Shown piece after piece: positions 22,286 through 32,527 of a stretch of 64,000 nt of DNA. The position numbers were made by a program, and so were the translations under genes. The notes under the pieces are model-generated. The model was not told the DNA's origin. It saw only the letters and a list, made by a program, of their open reading frames with translations, and did not search any database. Within the stretch, counting starts at the first letter, position 1. The number at the start of each line of letters is the position of its first letter. Origin of the DNA: Phanerochaete sordida (lineage: Eukaryota > Basidiomycota > Agaricomycetes > Polyporales > Phanerochaetaceae); NCBI GenBank assembly GCA_019973155.2, contig BPQB01000034.1, positions 1 to 64,000 of the forward strand, given 5' to 3'.

Positions 22286-24563
22286 ATGCCTATCACCGGA
22301 AGCTCCCAACCGTCTCCCAGTGCATTGCCTCCGATGCGTTCGAACACGACAGGCCACGCCCGACGAGTGAGTGCTGGCTGGTTCGCTTCGCTGCCTCTTC
22401 TGACCCGCCCGCAGCCGTCGCGTTCGCAGTCATCGCTGGAGACGCTGCTCGAGGGCGAGCAGGAAAACGGAAAGCCAGCAGCAGCGAGGGTGGCACCGAA
22501 GGCAGCTCCTGTGCAGACCGCGCCGCGGGTGAGTGCAATTATAACTGAAACCTTCGCGTCCCTGCTGTGCTCCACGCCCCCCAATATTTTCGCGGAATTA
22601 ATGTGCGTCGCGGTGACGTCCTGGCCACCCTCGACGTCGTTCCGCGAGGGCGATCTCGATCGTGCCGCCGAAGACCGAGGCTAAAGCCGTCTGCCGACTC
22701 TGGCAACACTCGGCCCGCCTCACATTAAAGTTCAGTGCTTGCCTTATCCGGCAGCTGTCATTTCGTTGCGGGCTCACAGTCCCCGTCCCGCCCTTGGCGG
22801 GGGTCTCTCCTTGTTCTTGACTACCACCATCCTTTGCACGACCCCAGCAGCGCGCAGCTCCCCCGCACTCCGCCACGCCGCTGCCCCCACTCTCGCTTTG
22901 ATCTCCCTTTCGTTTTGCACCTGGCAGCTTACACCTCCTTCCTCCTCCTCAGACTCGCCCGACAAGCTCTGTAATGAGCTTGCAGACCCAAAGCCACATG
23001 CCGAGAAGTATATTCCCCGAAGTACCTGCCTCGCGACGCGCGTCGACCGTGCCCGTGTCGACCTCTGCAAGCACCTTCCACACCATCCCCAACGCATACG
23101 TCCCCGCACGTAACCAAATGTCGCGGCGGCACACCTACCTCGCGCCTGCGCCCGTACCCGCGCCTGGCCCTCGTCGCGACCCGCGTCCGCTGCGCTCGTC
23201 GCCGCTCGCGGGGCCCTCGCTCGCGCTCTCCGACGACGGCACCCTCACGGGCTCAGACGAAAGCGCCGATCAGGAACGGAGGTTCAAGCCCAACCGCATA
23301 AGCTCCACGCCGGACATCTCGACGAGCACGCTCATGAAGCTAGAAGGGCGCGTTGCTGCCAGTGCTCCACCGTCGCCGCAGGCGACGTTGCGAGGCGTCC
23401 CGCCACCAACAAACTTCACACCTGAGACGACGCCGCAGAAGGCAGACGAGCCCCAAGCGCCTACGCCGTCCTCGCCCCCATCACCCGCCCGCAACTCGTC
23501 TATGCGCCGGCTGGCCAAAGGCTTGAGGCGTCTCTCGACGCTATCGGCGGCGCCCAAGCCATCCGGGAGCGATTCTTCCTCGCCGACGTCCTTGACCCCG
23601 GGTGTCTCGCGCGCGCGTTCGCATACAGTCTCAGGCGCGACTGCACAATCCGGAACCGAGGAGCTACTAGTACCTCCGGTGCCCTCGATCCCTACCTGGG
23701 CAAAGTCCTCCCCCAATCCGGATGCCGCCCCTGCCGCCGAGGCTTCGACGTCGAAAGCCGCAGCTGACCCTACACCCTCCACCACGCCCATCCTCCGCCG
23801 TCCGTCAACAGCACCGTCATCACCATCTCTGCTCACCGGCTCCTTATCTCGGCGCTCGTCAGTGTACGGCTCTCATGAAACGCTTCCCTCCGCACGCACA
23901 CCCCAGCCACCCAGTCCCAGTGGCAGCACGCCGGAGCAGAACTGGCTGCTGACCTCAGCGTCGCCCCGGTTCTCGCGGCTCGGGCTCAAGGGGGACGGCG
24001 TCGTCTTGCCTCTGACGGCGAAAGAAGTCCGTCGGCGCTCTACAATCCGTGTCGCGTCGAACGATGGCGCAGACACACGGAGCATCACAGGCACGATCCG
24101 CAGCAAACGCAGCCAGGCGAGCCTCGCCGCATCAACCATTGCGGAGGACGACGTCCGGCCGCCCGCGCCGGCGTTCCGCCGGGCGGCGAGCGCGTCGAGC
24201 GCGAGCGTCGCGTCGACGGCGTCGGCAGAGTCGGACACGCAGACGACGCCGAGCCTGAGCCGCGCGTCGAGCGAGTCGGGCGGCTCCGCCGAGGAGGTGC
24301 GCACCCCCCGCGACGCCGCGCAGAGCGAGTTCGGCGTGCTCACCCCGGGCGCGAAGGAGCAGGGCACCGCGGGCGTCGAGCTGCGCGTCAACGACGTCAC
24401 GGTCGAGATTATCGACATCAAGGACAAGGCCGAGCGCGTGCGCGCGCCGCCGCGCGCCCCCGCCGACGCGCCTGTCTCCGAGAAGGCGAAGCGCGGCGTG
24501 CCCGAGCGGCGCAACACGCTGAAGCGCGTGTGGAGGAAGCTCACCGGCGGCGGGAAGGGGTAG
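22286..24563 (+). CDS. disordered Ser/Pro/Ala-rich basic protein
   Basis: I predict three exons: 22286-22366 (MPITGSSQPSPSALPP...), 22415-22528 (with SSLETLLEGEQE) and 22953-24563. The first intron is GTGAGT...CGCAG, 48 nt. The second is GTGAGT to a strong pyrimidine-rich CTCCTTCCTCCTCCTCAG, 424 nt, long for this genome. The frames join in phase 0 and give about 600 residues. The protein is low complexity almost throughout, with many S-P, R-R-x-S and R-x-x-S sites likely to be phosphorylated. One ordered-looking patch, ELRVNDVTVEIIDIKDKAER, precedes a basic end (RRNTLKRVWRKLTGGGKG). There is no transmembrane helix and no recognised domain. If the first two exons are untranslated, the ATG at 22974 gives 529 residues. 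Confidence 0.62.
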
Positions 24564-25810
24564 CACGGTGCGGACACTGGACGCTCTCTCAGGACAGGGG
24601 GCGCACACTAGACTTTTTTCTTGGACTTTGGACTTTCACAACGGGCTTCGCGCCCCCCTGGTCGGTTTAGAGATTTGTAACGTTATCCGCGCGCGGTGCT
24701 TTCCTTTTATTCTGCCCGCGCCGCGCTGCATTTGCCCCGCCCACACCCCCACTTGCCTCTGCACGCGCAACTCATGTTCGGACTGTATTCCCCACCACGT
24801 CTCTGTTCCCGTTCGCTCCACATTTTCCGTCTTTCCACGCATCCCGCCGCACGCGCCTCGACCCCGCACACAAACTGAACAGGCTGCATCACGTAGATCA
24901 TATGCGTACATTAATCCGTACATCCCCTGTACCGCTCCCAGCCCCTTCCCGCCTGCGCCTTCATATGTACTCCGCGAGGCTGGCGAGCCCCACGAACGGT
25001 TCGGTACCCATGTATTAATAGACTGCCACACCTTGTTTGTGCACTTGCGTACGGCTCGTGTGAGTGTGGGGTAGACGATCCGCAGCAGGACCTGCAAGGG
25101 GTGTCGAGGCCCTTATCACCGCGACTTCAAGCTCAAGCTTCGGCTCCAGGACGTCATCGATGCATCTGCTCCTCCCTGCAAGCCGGCTGCCATTCCAGCT
25201 GCCAGGAGAGACAGCTCTCGAGCGAACGCAAACAGAGGCCGGCGTGATGCACGCGGGGTGGGCTGGTGCCGCGATGTGGCGCTACGCTGAGAGCAGAAAC
25301 TCGAGCGCCACGTCCCCACGCTGGCGTGCAGCCCTGGCAGGGCCACGCCCACGCGCAACAGCTCGTAAATTGGATCTGTCCCGCAAGCTTCCCGCCATCG
25401 ATTGGGACCCTCGCTGGCGGGGATGTCTCGGGAACTGCGCTGCGCCGTGCCGACGAGGAGAGGGCTCACGTCGGCCTCGGCCGACATGCGCCTCCCCACG
25501 GACGAGCGCACGCGCGGCGTCATTCGCGTGTCATGGTCCGAGCCCGGTGACCAACGCCGCGGGCAGCCCCATGGGGCTCGCGCGCGGCGCCGCCGGCGAA
25601 TCACAGGCGCGCGATTACCGGCCGCGCTGCGCCCGTTGCCAAACGCGGCATCCCGCCGCGCCAGAAACACGTGGCGCGCACCGGCCGACGACTTTGTGCC
25701 CGCGCTTTAATGCCCCCTCCCCGCCCGCCGCGGCCCCCACACCACCCGCCTGCACCCCCTCGTCGCCACGCACGGCGGACACGCAGCAGGACAACCTACA
25801 GCCACACGAC
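24564..25810. other. intergenic (3' end / ETF-QO promoter)
   Basis: No coding exon was supported. A long frame overlapping 25064-26287 is an Arg/Pro-rich shadow of the ETF-QO gene. The last 200 nt before ETF-QO are C-rich, typical of a fungal housekeeping leader. Confidence 0.4.
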
Positions 25811-27908
25811 ATGTTGACGATCGCGAAGGGCTGCCGCAGGGCGCCGCCCCGCGCCGCGCGCTGGCTCCACACCTCGCCCGCACGCCGGCGAGACAGGTTC
25901 GACCCGAAGAGCGTCGAGCGCGCCGAGGACGAGGTCGACGTGTGCATCGTCGGCGGCGGCCCCGCGGGCATCAGCGCCGCCATCCGCCTCAAGCAGCTCG
26001 AGCAGGAGAAGGGCAAGGAGATCCGCGTCGTCGTGCTCGAGAAGGGCGGCGAAGCCGGTGCGTGCGCCCGTCCCGTGTCGCCGACGACCGCCTGTGCTGA
26101 CCGCCGCGGCGCGCCCCAGGCTCGCACATCCTGTCCGGCGCCGTCATCGAGCCGCGCGCGCTGGACGAGCTGCTCCCCGACTGGAAGAACATGCCGGACC
26201 ACCCGCTGCAGCAGCCCGCGCTGCACAGCAGCATGCGCTGGTTCACGCAGCGCGCGTCCTTCCCGATGCCGCACCCGCCGCAGATGAGCAACCGCGGGAA
26301 CTACATCGTCTCGCTCTCGCGCGTCACCGCGTGGCTCGCGGGCATCGCGGAGGAGCTCGGCGTCGAGATCTACCCCGGCTTCGCCGGCGCGGGGCTCGTG
26401 TACGGCGACGGCGGCGTGCGCGGCGTGCGCACGAACGAGGTCGGCCTCGACCGCGAGTTCCGCATGAAGGACAACTTCGAGCCCGGCATGGAGTTCCGCG
26501 CCAAGGTCACCCTCCTCGCCGAGGGCGCGCACGGCTCGCTCTCCAAGGAGGCCATCCGGAGGTTCAACCTCAGGGAGGGCCGTGACCTGCAGACGTACGG
26601 CATGGGTGTCAAGGAGGTCTGGCGCGTCGACCCGAGCAAGCATCGGCCCGGCGAGGTCGTGCACACGATGGGCTGGCCGCTCACGACGGATCTGTACGGC
26701 GGAGGCTGGGTCTACCACATGGCGGACGGCCTCGTTTCGCTCGGACTGGTCATCGGCCTGGACTATGAAAACCCGTACCTGAGCCCGTATCGCGAGCTCC
26801 AGGTGAGCATTTCGTTGAGTATGCTCTCAGCGCAAGGCTAATACTCCCTGCAGCGCATGAAACACCACCCATACTTCCGCGACCTCCTCTCCGGCGACTC
26901 CACGCGATTAGCCTACGGCGGCCGCACACTGAACGAAGGCGGCCTGCAGTCCGTACCAAAACTGAACTTCCCCGGCGGCGCCCTCATCGGCTGCTCCGCA
27001 GGCTTCGTCAACGTCCCGAAGATCAAGGGCACGCACAACGCGATGAAGTCCGGCATGCTCGCCGCCGAGGCCGCCTACGCCGCGGTCCACGCGCCCGACG
27101 CGGACCCCGCGCAGCCGACAGACATGAGCGCATACGAGACGTCCTTCAAGTCGAGCTGGGTATACAAGGACCTGCACGAGGTGCGCAACGTGCGCCCCGC
27201 GTTCAACAGCGCGCTCGGCGTCTGGGGCGGCATCGCGTACGCGGGCGTCGACACGCTGCTCCTGCGCGGGCGCACGCCCTGGACGTTCCGCCACGCCGGC
27301 AGCGACGCCGCGCACACGAAGCGCGCGGCCGCGTGCACGCCGATCGCGTACCCGCCGTTCGAGCCGCCGCTCTCGACGGACCTCCTCACGAGCCTCGCGC
27401 TCACGGGCACGAACCACGCCGAGGACCAGCCCGTGCACCTGCGCGTGCGGCGCTACGCCGCGCGCGCCGCCGGCAGCGCGGATGGCGAGAAGGGCGCGAA
27501 GGCTGAAGCGTTCGACTACGAGGAGGCGTACGACGAGAGCAACGCGGTGCGCCGCGAGCACGTGCGCGTGAACGTCGGCGAGTACGCCGGGCTGCTCGGG
27601 CGCGCGTGCCCGGCGCAGGTGTACGAGTACGTCGACGACGAGGCGAGCCAGGGCGCCGACGGCGAGGGCTGGGGCGGCAAGAAGCTCGTGATCAACTCGC
27701 AGGTGTGTGCGGTTCTGTTTGGATGCGCGGGCAGCGCTGATGTGGTCGGGCAGAACTGCATCCACTGCAAGCTGTGTGACATCAAGGTGCCGACGCAGGA
27801 TATTACGTGGACTGTGCCAGAAGGTGGCGGAGGCCCCAAGTACAGTGAGTCCTCCTTCAGCGGTATTATTCCGGTTGGAAGCTGATCGTCTGCGTAGCTG
27901 TCACATAA
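25811..27908 (+). CDS. electron-transfer flavoprotein-ubiquinone oxidoreductase (ETF-QO)
   Basis: This is the inner-mitochondrial-membrane FAD and [4Fe-4S] enzyme that passes electrons from reduced ETF (fatty acid and amino acid oxidation) to ubiquinone. The Arg-rich N-terminus (RRAPPRAARWLHTSPARRR) looks like a mitochondrial presequence. The FAD-binding motif DVCIVGGGPAGISAAIRLKQ is at about residues 45-65, followed by GSHILSGAVIEPRAL. The C-terminus has the cluster cysteines in CPAQVYEY and NCIHCKLCDIK, then WTVPEGGGGPKY. Exons are 25811-26057, 26120-26802, 26854-27702, 27754-27844 and 27898-27908, giving 626 residues. The 51-nt intron 27703-27753 is in frame and could be mistaken for coding, but removing it restores NSQ-NCIHC. 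The last tiny exon gives an end of KYTVT; without that splice the stop would be at 27885. Confidence 0.93.
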
Positions 27909-28189
27909 CCTGTGCCCAAGCCCTGATTCTGCCCTGCTTGCATACCACTTCGGAGTCTATCGCATCGCTGCCTAATTGTCGGATACGAACACTACGCTGG
28001 TGTAAATACAGAATATGTTATCCTGGAATTAGACACTTGCATCGCAAGCTCTAGTGTACTATATCACAGATTGTTGTACAACACGGCCCCAGGGTCCCTG
28101 AACTCGTCATGCGTCAGTGTATGCGGAGTGGTATCGACTGTCCTCTCGTCTATGTCGTGTCAGCCCACCTTCCCCCGCCTCCTTCGCCG

Positions 28190-29364
28190 TCATTCCGACG
28201 CAGGCTCCGCGCGCTCTGGCTCCGACGACACGGCCGTGCTCAGCGAGCTCTGCCCCGCCAGCGAGCTGCGCGGAGACCTGCGCGGCACCGGGCTCGACCT
28301 GCGCGACGACGACGGCGTCCCCGCGGGGCTCGCCCGGCCACGCACAGACACCGCACTCCCCGCACGGACGACGCCCACCGGCGTCGCCGCGCCGCTGCCC
28401 GCCGCGGGGGCGGGCGCCGGGGGCCGCACGCGCAGGACGCGCGCGGCGAGCCAGCCGGCCCACGTCGCCTCGTGCGCGGCGCGCTCGCGCTCGCCGCGGC
28501 GCCGCTCGAAGGCGGCGCGGTAGCGCTCGTACGCGTCGCGGAAGTGGCGGTCGACGCGCGAGCTGAAGATGAGCTCGCCGCGCGGGTGCTGTGCCGGCGG
28601 GATCGGCGCGAGCGGCACGCTCGAGGCGCGTTTCTGCGCCGCGGCGGGCGCGGGCGAGGGTGAGCGGCGGCGCGCGCTGCCTGTGCGCGGCTCCGCGGCG
28701 GGGGCGGCGGGCGAGGCGGGCGGCGGCGACGAAGGCGTGCGCGGGAAGAGCAGGGCGAAGAAGCGCGCGAAGGGCAGCTTCGAGCGTAGCGGCGGCTGGC
28801 GGACGTTGAGGTACATGTTGAGGTTGCGCAGGGCGCGGTTCGCGTGGGGGACGTACCTGGGTGCGGCGGGTGCGGTGAGCTGCGCGGGGCCGGGGCGCGG
28901 AGGTGCGTGGGGGACTCACTTGTTCGCATAGCCGATCTTCTCGGAGTACATGCCGCTGAGGAAGAAGAGGGCGAGCGTCGTGACGGAGACGCAGAGGAGG
29001 CCGAGCGTGAGGTAGCGCGGGAGGCGCACGCCCGCGGCGGGGCCGTAGATGTCGGGGAGGATGCGGCGGAGGACCCAGGTGTAGGGCACCGAGAGCAGGT
29101 TCGTCTGCAGGAGGACCTCCGAGAGCAGGAAGGCGATGATGAGGAGCAGCTGGACGAGGAAGACTGTGCGGCCAGCGGATGAGCTCGGGATCAGTTCGTG
29201 CTGCAGCGGGCGGACGCACGTTGGTAGCGATGCTTTCTGCGGTTCAGGCTCGCGGCGTTCGTCTTCAGCCGTTCCTCGAAGAGAAGCAGGTCTCGGTAGG
29301 TGGCTGGATCGCTCGCGGGGTAGAAGGCACCATTCCTGGGTACGGAGGAGAGACGTGGAGGCAT
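28190..29364 (-). CDS. spo7: Spo7-like regulatory subunit of the nuclear-envelope lipin phosphatase
   Basis: Spo7 binds the phosphatase Nem1 at the nuclear/ER membrane. The complex dephosphorylates the phosphatidate phosphatase Pah1 and so controls lipid synthesis and nuclear shape (family knowledge). Exons are 29364-29220, 29163-28920 and 28856-28190, summing to 351 residues. The start region holds the family signature YRDLLLFEERLKTNAASLNR. Two hydrophobic segments follow (FLVQLLLIIAFLLSEVLL and LTLGLLCVSVTTLALFFLSG), then YSEKIGYANKYVPHANRALR and YLNVRQPPLRSKLPF. After a Pro/Ala-rich linker comes RGELIFSSRVDRHFRDAYER. The C-terminus is disordered. In-frame coding-like sequence extends upstream of the ATG at 29364 (YDDQLLYSPATPKF) back to a TAG near 29443, so a further 5' exon is possible. 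Confidence 0.78.
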
Positions 29365-29649
29365 AAACTTCGGCGTAGCAGGGCTATACAGTAGCTGGTC
29401 GTCGTACGGCGTGCGGTGTGGCAGTCGTGAGGCCGCCAGAGCCTAACGGAATATGGCCGTAGGGTATAATGAGATGGATGTAGATGAAGGTCGAACGCAG
29501 GCTCCGAAACGAGAACGCATGCCTGATCGTACCACTAGCGCCGGACGCACTGGGGTCCAGAAAGCCGGAAAACACGAGAAAATATTCATACTGCTACATC
29601 TCAGTCTCTTTGCCTTCAATTGTACAGATGCCATGCCAGGTCCTCCATC

Positions 29650-31458
29650 CTACTTGGATTTACCACCAGTGCACACCTTCTTGTGCCCTTGAGCCCAGTT
29701 CGCCTGACCAAAGCGCGGTTTTAATATCAGCGCGGACGAAGCATCAGACCCACGTACCCGTTGGCACGAGCGGGAGCAATAGTACCGCTGCTTGCACCCG
29801 CTGCAGGCCTTGAGGCCATGCGGGCTCCCGCAGTTCGCACAGGCGGTGTTCGCGGGGTTGTCCCGGCGCTCCTGCGCGACGCCCTCCTCCATGAAGACGC
29901 GCGCGGGCGCGCCGTCGGCGCGCGGGACGGGCGTGCGCACGAGCCGCTGCCCCTTCTTGAGCGTGCTCGGGTACACGAGCGCGTCGTCGGCGCCCGCCGC
30001 GAGCAGCGCGGAGAAGTGCTTCGCGCCGCCGGGCACGGAGAGCTTCGACGCGACCGCGGCCGCGACCGCGCGCTGCGTCGCGGGCACGGAGAACTCGGCG
30101 AAGTCGAAGTGCGGGTCCCAGCGCTGGCCCGCGTACCCCGACGACTCGTACAGGACGTCGAGCGCGGCCTTGCGGTCCTTCGCGCTCGCGTCGACCTTCT
30201 GCATCAGGTCGATCCACCGCCAGGATGCGACGCCGTCTGGCGGATGGGCGCCCGTGCCGCCCAGCACGACGACCTTGCCGGTGCTCTCTTCGACTGGAGC
30301 GATCTCTGCGACCTGGAAAGCTCTCAGATTACGTCGTAGCGACAACGCAATGAGGAGCATGTATGCGGACCTTGATGAGGAAGTGCCAGTTGTCGCCAAA
30401 GTCGTAAAGGTATCCAAGCTCATCTCCGGGTTTGCGCAAGAAATGTGCGAGCGTGTATCTGAGGGCACGTCAGGTAACTGGCGGAATGTGACCAGGGAAG
30501 GACTCACTCGTCGTCTGGGATGTATGCGTAGCCAGTCTTGTCCAGATGGTGTATCACGTCAATGGCATTACTGTCACGAGGGCCGAACTGCGAGCCATCC
30601 GAAAAGTCCTGGAAGATATGGGCATGTAGATTGCGAACGCTAGAGGATAGGTTAGGCAAGCGAGGGTAAGATGGAGCCAGCGCAGCTTACAGTCCAAAGA
30701 GCGGTTTCATGACCTTGTCCGAGAAGACTGCGAGGGAGAGGCCACCAGAGACCCGGATTTTGCGTTCAATCTTCTTGGTCTCGGGCATGTATTCCACGTG
30801 AATGTCCAGCGTGTAGTCTCGCTTCGACAGCTCACTTATGTCCACCTCCTTCATTGCCGCTTTCTGAAGGCGCAGTCACGAGACGTTAGTAGAGGAGTAT
30901 GGAGAGCAGCGCACTTTCTTCTCCATCAGCACATTGATAAACTGGATCTCGGGCCGAGGAGAGTCCTTGGTGTAGGCTTGCTGGGACTCCATCTACTTGG
31001 ACGCGTCGGTCAATTACGAGCGAACTAGTGTGGGCGACGCAGACATACAGTGCGGCCGCCAAACTCCCAGGGGTTTATGTCTGCATGTCCGTTTTCTCTC
31101 ATCTGTGGAGTGACAGTGAGCGTAAGGAGCGGACGACGCGGCGAGTAGCTCACAGGAACGGTGCCCCAGTAGATGGTGCGGCCTGTGAAGTCGCTGTGGT
31201 AGGGCTCAAAGTCGTTTGGATCTAGACCGCGATCCGAAGTCAGAGCAAGGCCACGCCGAGTGGTAGTGCAGCGGGCTCACCTTCCCAGAAGACCTCGTTG
31301 AGCAGCGTCGCGGGGTCCTCGGGGTGAAATTTGACGAACTTGGGCATCTTGAGCTCGCCCTTGGGGGTTGTCCGTCGAGGATCCGTCGAGGGTGCTGCAG
31401 CAGCCCTGGACGGACGGCCCAGGGCGCCCATCATCCGAGCGAGCTCTGCGTCCATCAT
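29650..31458 (-). CDS. pRiA4b ORF-3-like domain plus MYND zinc-finger protein, paralogue A
   Basis: The protein combines two domains. The middle matches the plasmid pRiA4b ORF-3-like (IS1096 passenger TnpR) family: KKIERKIRVSGGLSLAVFSD, FGLVRNLHAHIFQDF, a loop with GYAYIPDDE, YTLAHFLRKPGDELGYLYDF then GDNWHFLIKVAEIAP, and GGTGAHPPDG. The C-terminus is a full MYND finger, CANCGSPHGLKACSGC then YYCSRSCQRANWAQGHKKVC. About eight introns were removed; the last (54 nt, in frame) splits the MYND finger after SRSCQR. The start at 31458 is the first of two adjacent ATGs. MYND fingers bind short proline-rich peptides in partner proteins; the role of the other domain in fungi is not known. A paralogue with the same order is at 46.6-48.5 kb on the same strand. 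Confidence 0.78.
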
Positions 31459-31845
31459 GGCGGGAGATGCAGACCCGACGCGAGACAGCCGCCGTCGCGT
31501 TCGCAGATCCGAGCTCCCACGCCACGACGCTAACCGACGGCGCCAAAGTCGTCGTTCCTTGCCTTGCACCTCCACCCGCCACGACAGTACGATACCCAGC
31601 TCTGGACGGTTCTCCGTGCGCGTGAGGCGCAATATGTATGCACTTGCTGTCGCTTTCGAGAACACAGCATCAACGCGCTTCACAGATGTAAGAAAGCAAG
31701 GAACTCTGAGATATCCAGGGGCAAATCTTGGGCCGACGTTCGACACTCAAGTTGCTCGTTAGGTCACAAATCCTTCCTGGAGATCGTCACCCACTGTGCG
31801 CTGAACAAATCATACCCAGACGCTTCAAAGAGAGACCAGTGAGTG
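31459..31845. other. intergenic (promoter of MYND paralogue A)
   Basis: About 390 nt between the minus-strand MYND gene and a plus-strand gene remnant. No coding exon was seen. Confidence 0.35.
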
Positions 31846-32441
31846 CTCTTGCTCATGCGTATGCTGATGCCGAATCTCACGCTGCACCCTAATCCTAGTG
31901 CCCAGCCGACGCGAACGTGACAGGGCCGCATTCCTCGCCGAGTGCGTCGCACTCGCAGAGGCCGAAGATAAAAAGCGCCCCGCCACCGCCTGTGCGCTCC
32001 CAGAGTCGCTCTCGATGGCGGACTCCTACTAGTACCCTCCTGCCCGCGCCTGGTGGCACGGACGAGTAACGCCCCGTGGGAGCCACTCGCGGGCCCGGAG
32101 GACGGGTGGAAGGCCAAGGGCCTGGGCCTCGCCACCAGCCACCCCATCAGTGCCGTGTGGAGCGACGACCTCGCGCGCGCGGTGCTCGCGGTGCTCGACG
32201 CGGAGGGCGTCAGGGTCACCAGCGTCGACCTCGTCCGCATCGGCTACTACGACGACTACTACGTGTGTCCCCCGCCCGTCGTCGTCTGGATCGGCGTGCA
32301 GCCGGCGACGCTGTCCGAGGAGGACGGCACTCGCGTCGCGTTCAAGTGCCTCGAGCTCGTCACGCAGCGCCAGCTCACCGGCGTCGAAGTCGAGATTCGC
32401 GAGTCTGTTGTGGCCAGCGGGCCTTCAGATGCATGAGCTAG
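31846..32441 (+). pseudogene. truncated remnant of a basidiomycete orphan gene
   Basis: One frame reads DRAAFLAECVALAEAEDK, and a shifted frame reads APWEPLAGPEDGWKAKGLGL, VWSDDLARAVLAVLDAEG, VVVWIGVQPATLSEEDGTR and GVEVEIRESVVASGP, then stops at 32439-32441. From memory, these blocks resemble the N-terminal part of a longer basidiomycete family that has no functional name. Here a frameshift lies near 32060 and the reading frame ends just after the EIRESVV block, immediately before the 3' end of membrane-family copy 4. A related but shorter remnant lies at 36205-36420. I infer a broken gene, not a short functional one. Confidence 0.5.
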
Positions 32442-32527
32442 TATCGACGCTGGTGGCGCGCAGCCGCCCACAAAATGAAACAACGTGTACAGGACGAGAT
32501 AGCGAGGCGAGGCGTGGATGGTGTAGC

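Noticed and set aside
25064..26287. 407-codon plus-strand frame upstream of and overlapping ETF-QO.
   Set aside because: Low-complexity Arg/Pro/Ala sequence that overlaps the ETF-QO exons in another frame; a GC-driven shadow.
25615..26718. 367-codon minus-strand frame opposite ETF-QO.
   Set aside because: Antisense shadow of codon-biased GC-rich exons (Glu/Val/Arg/His-rich), no domain.
28107..29219. 370-codon minus-strand frame over the Spo7-like gene.
   Set aside because: It is the wrong frame (Arg/Pro/Ala-rich); the spliced alternative frame contains all the Spo7 family blocks.
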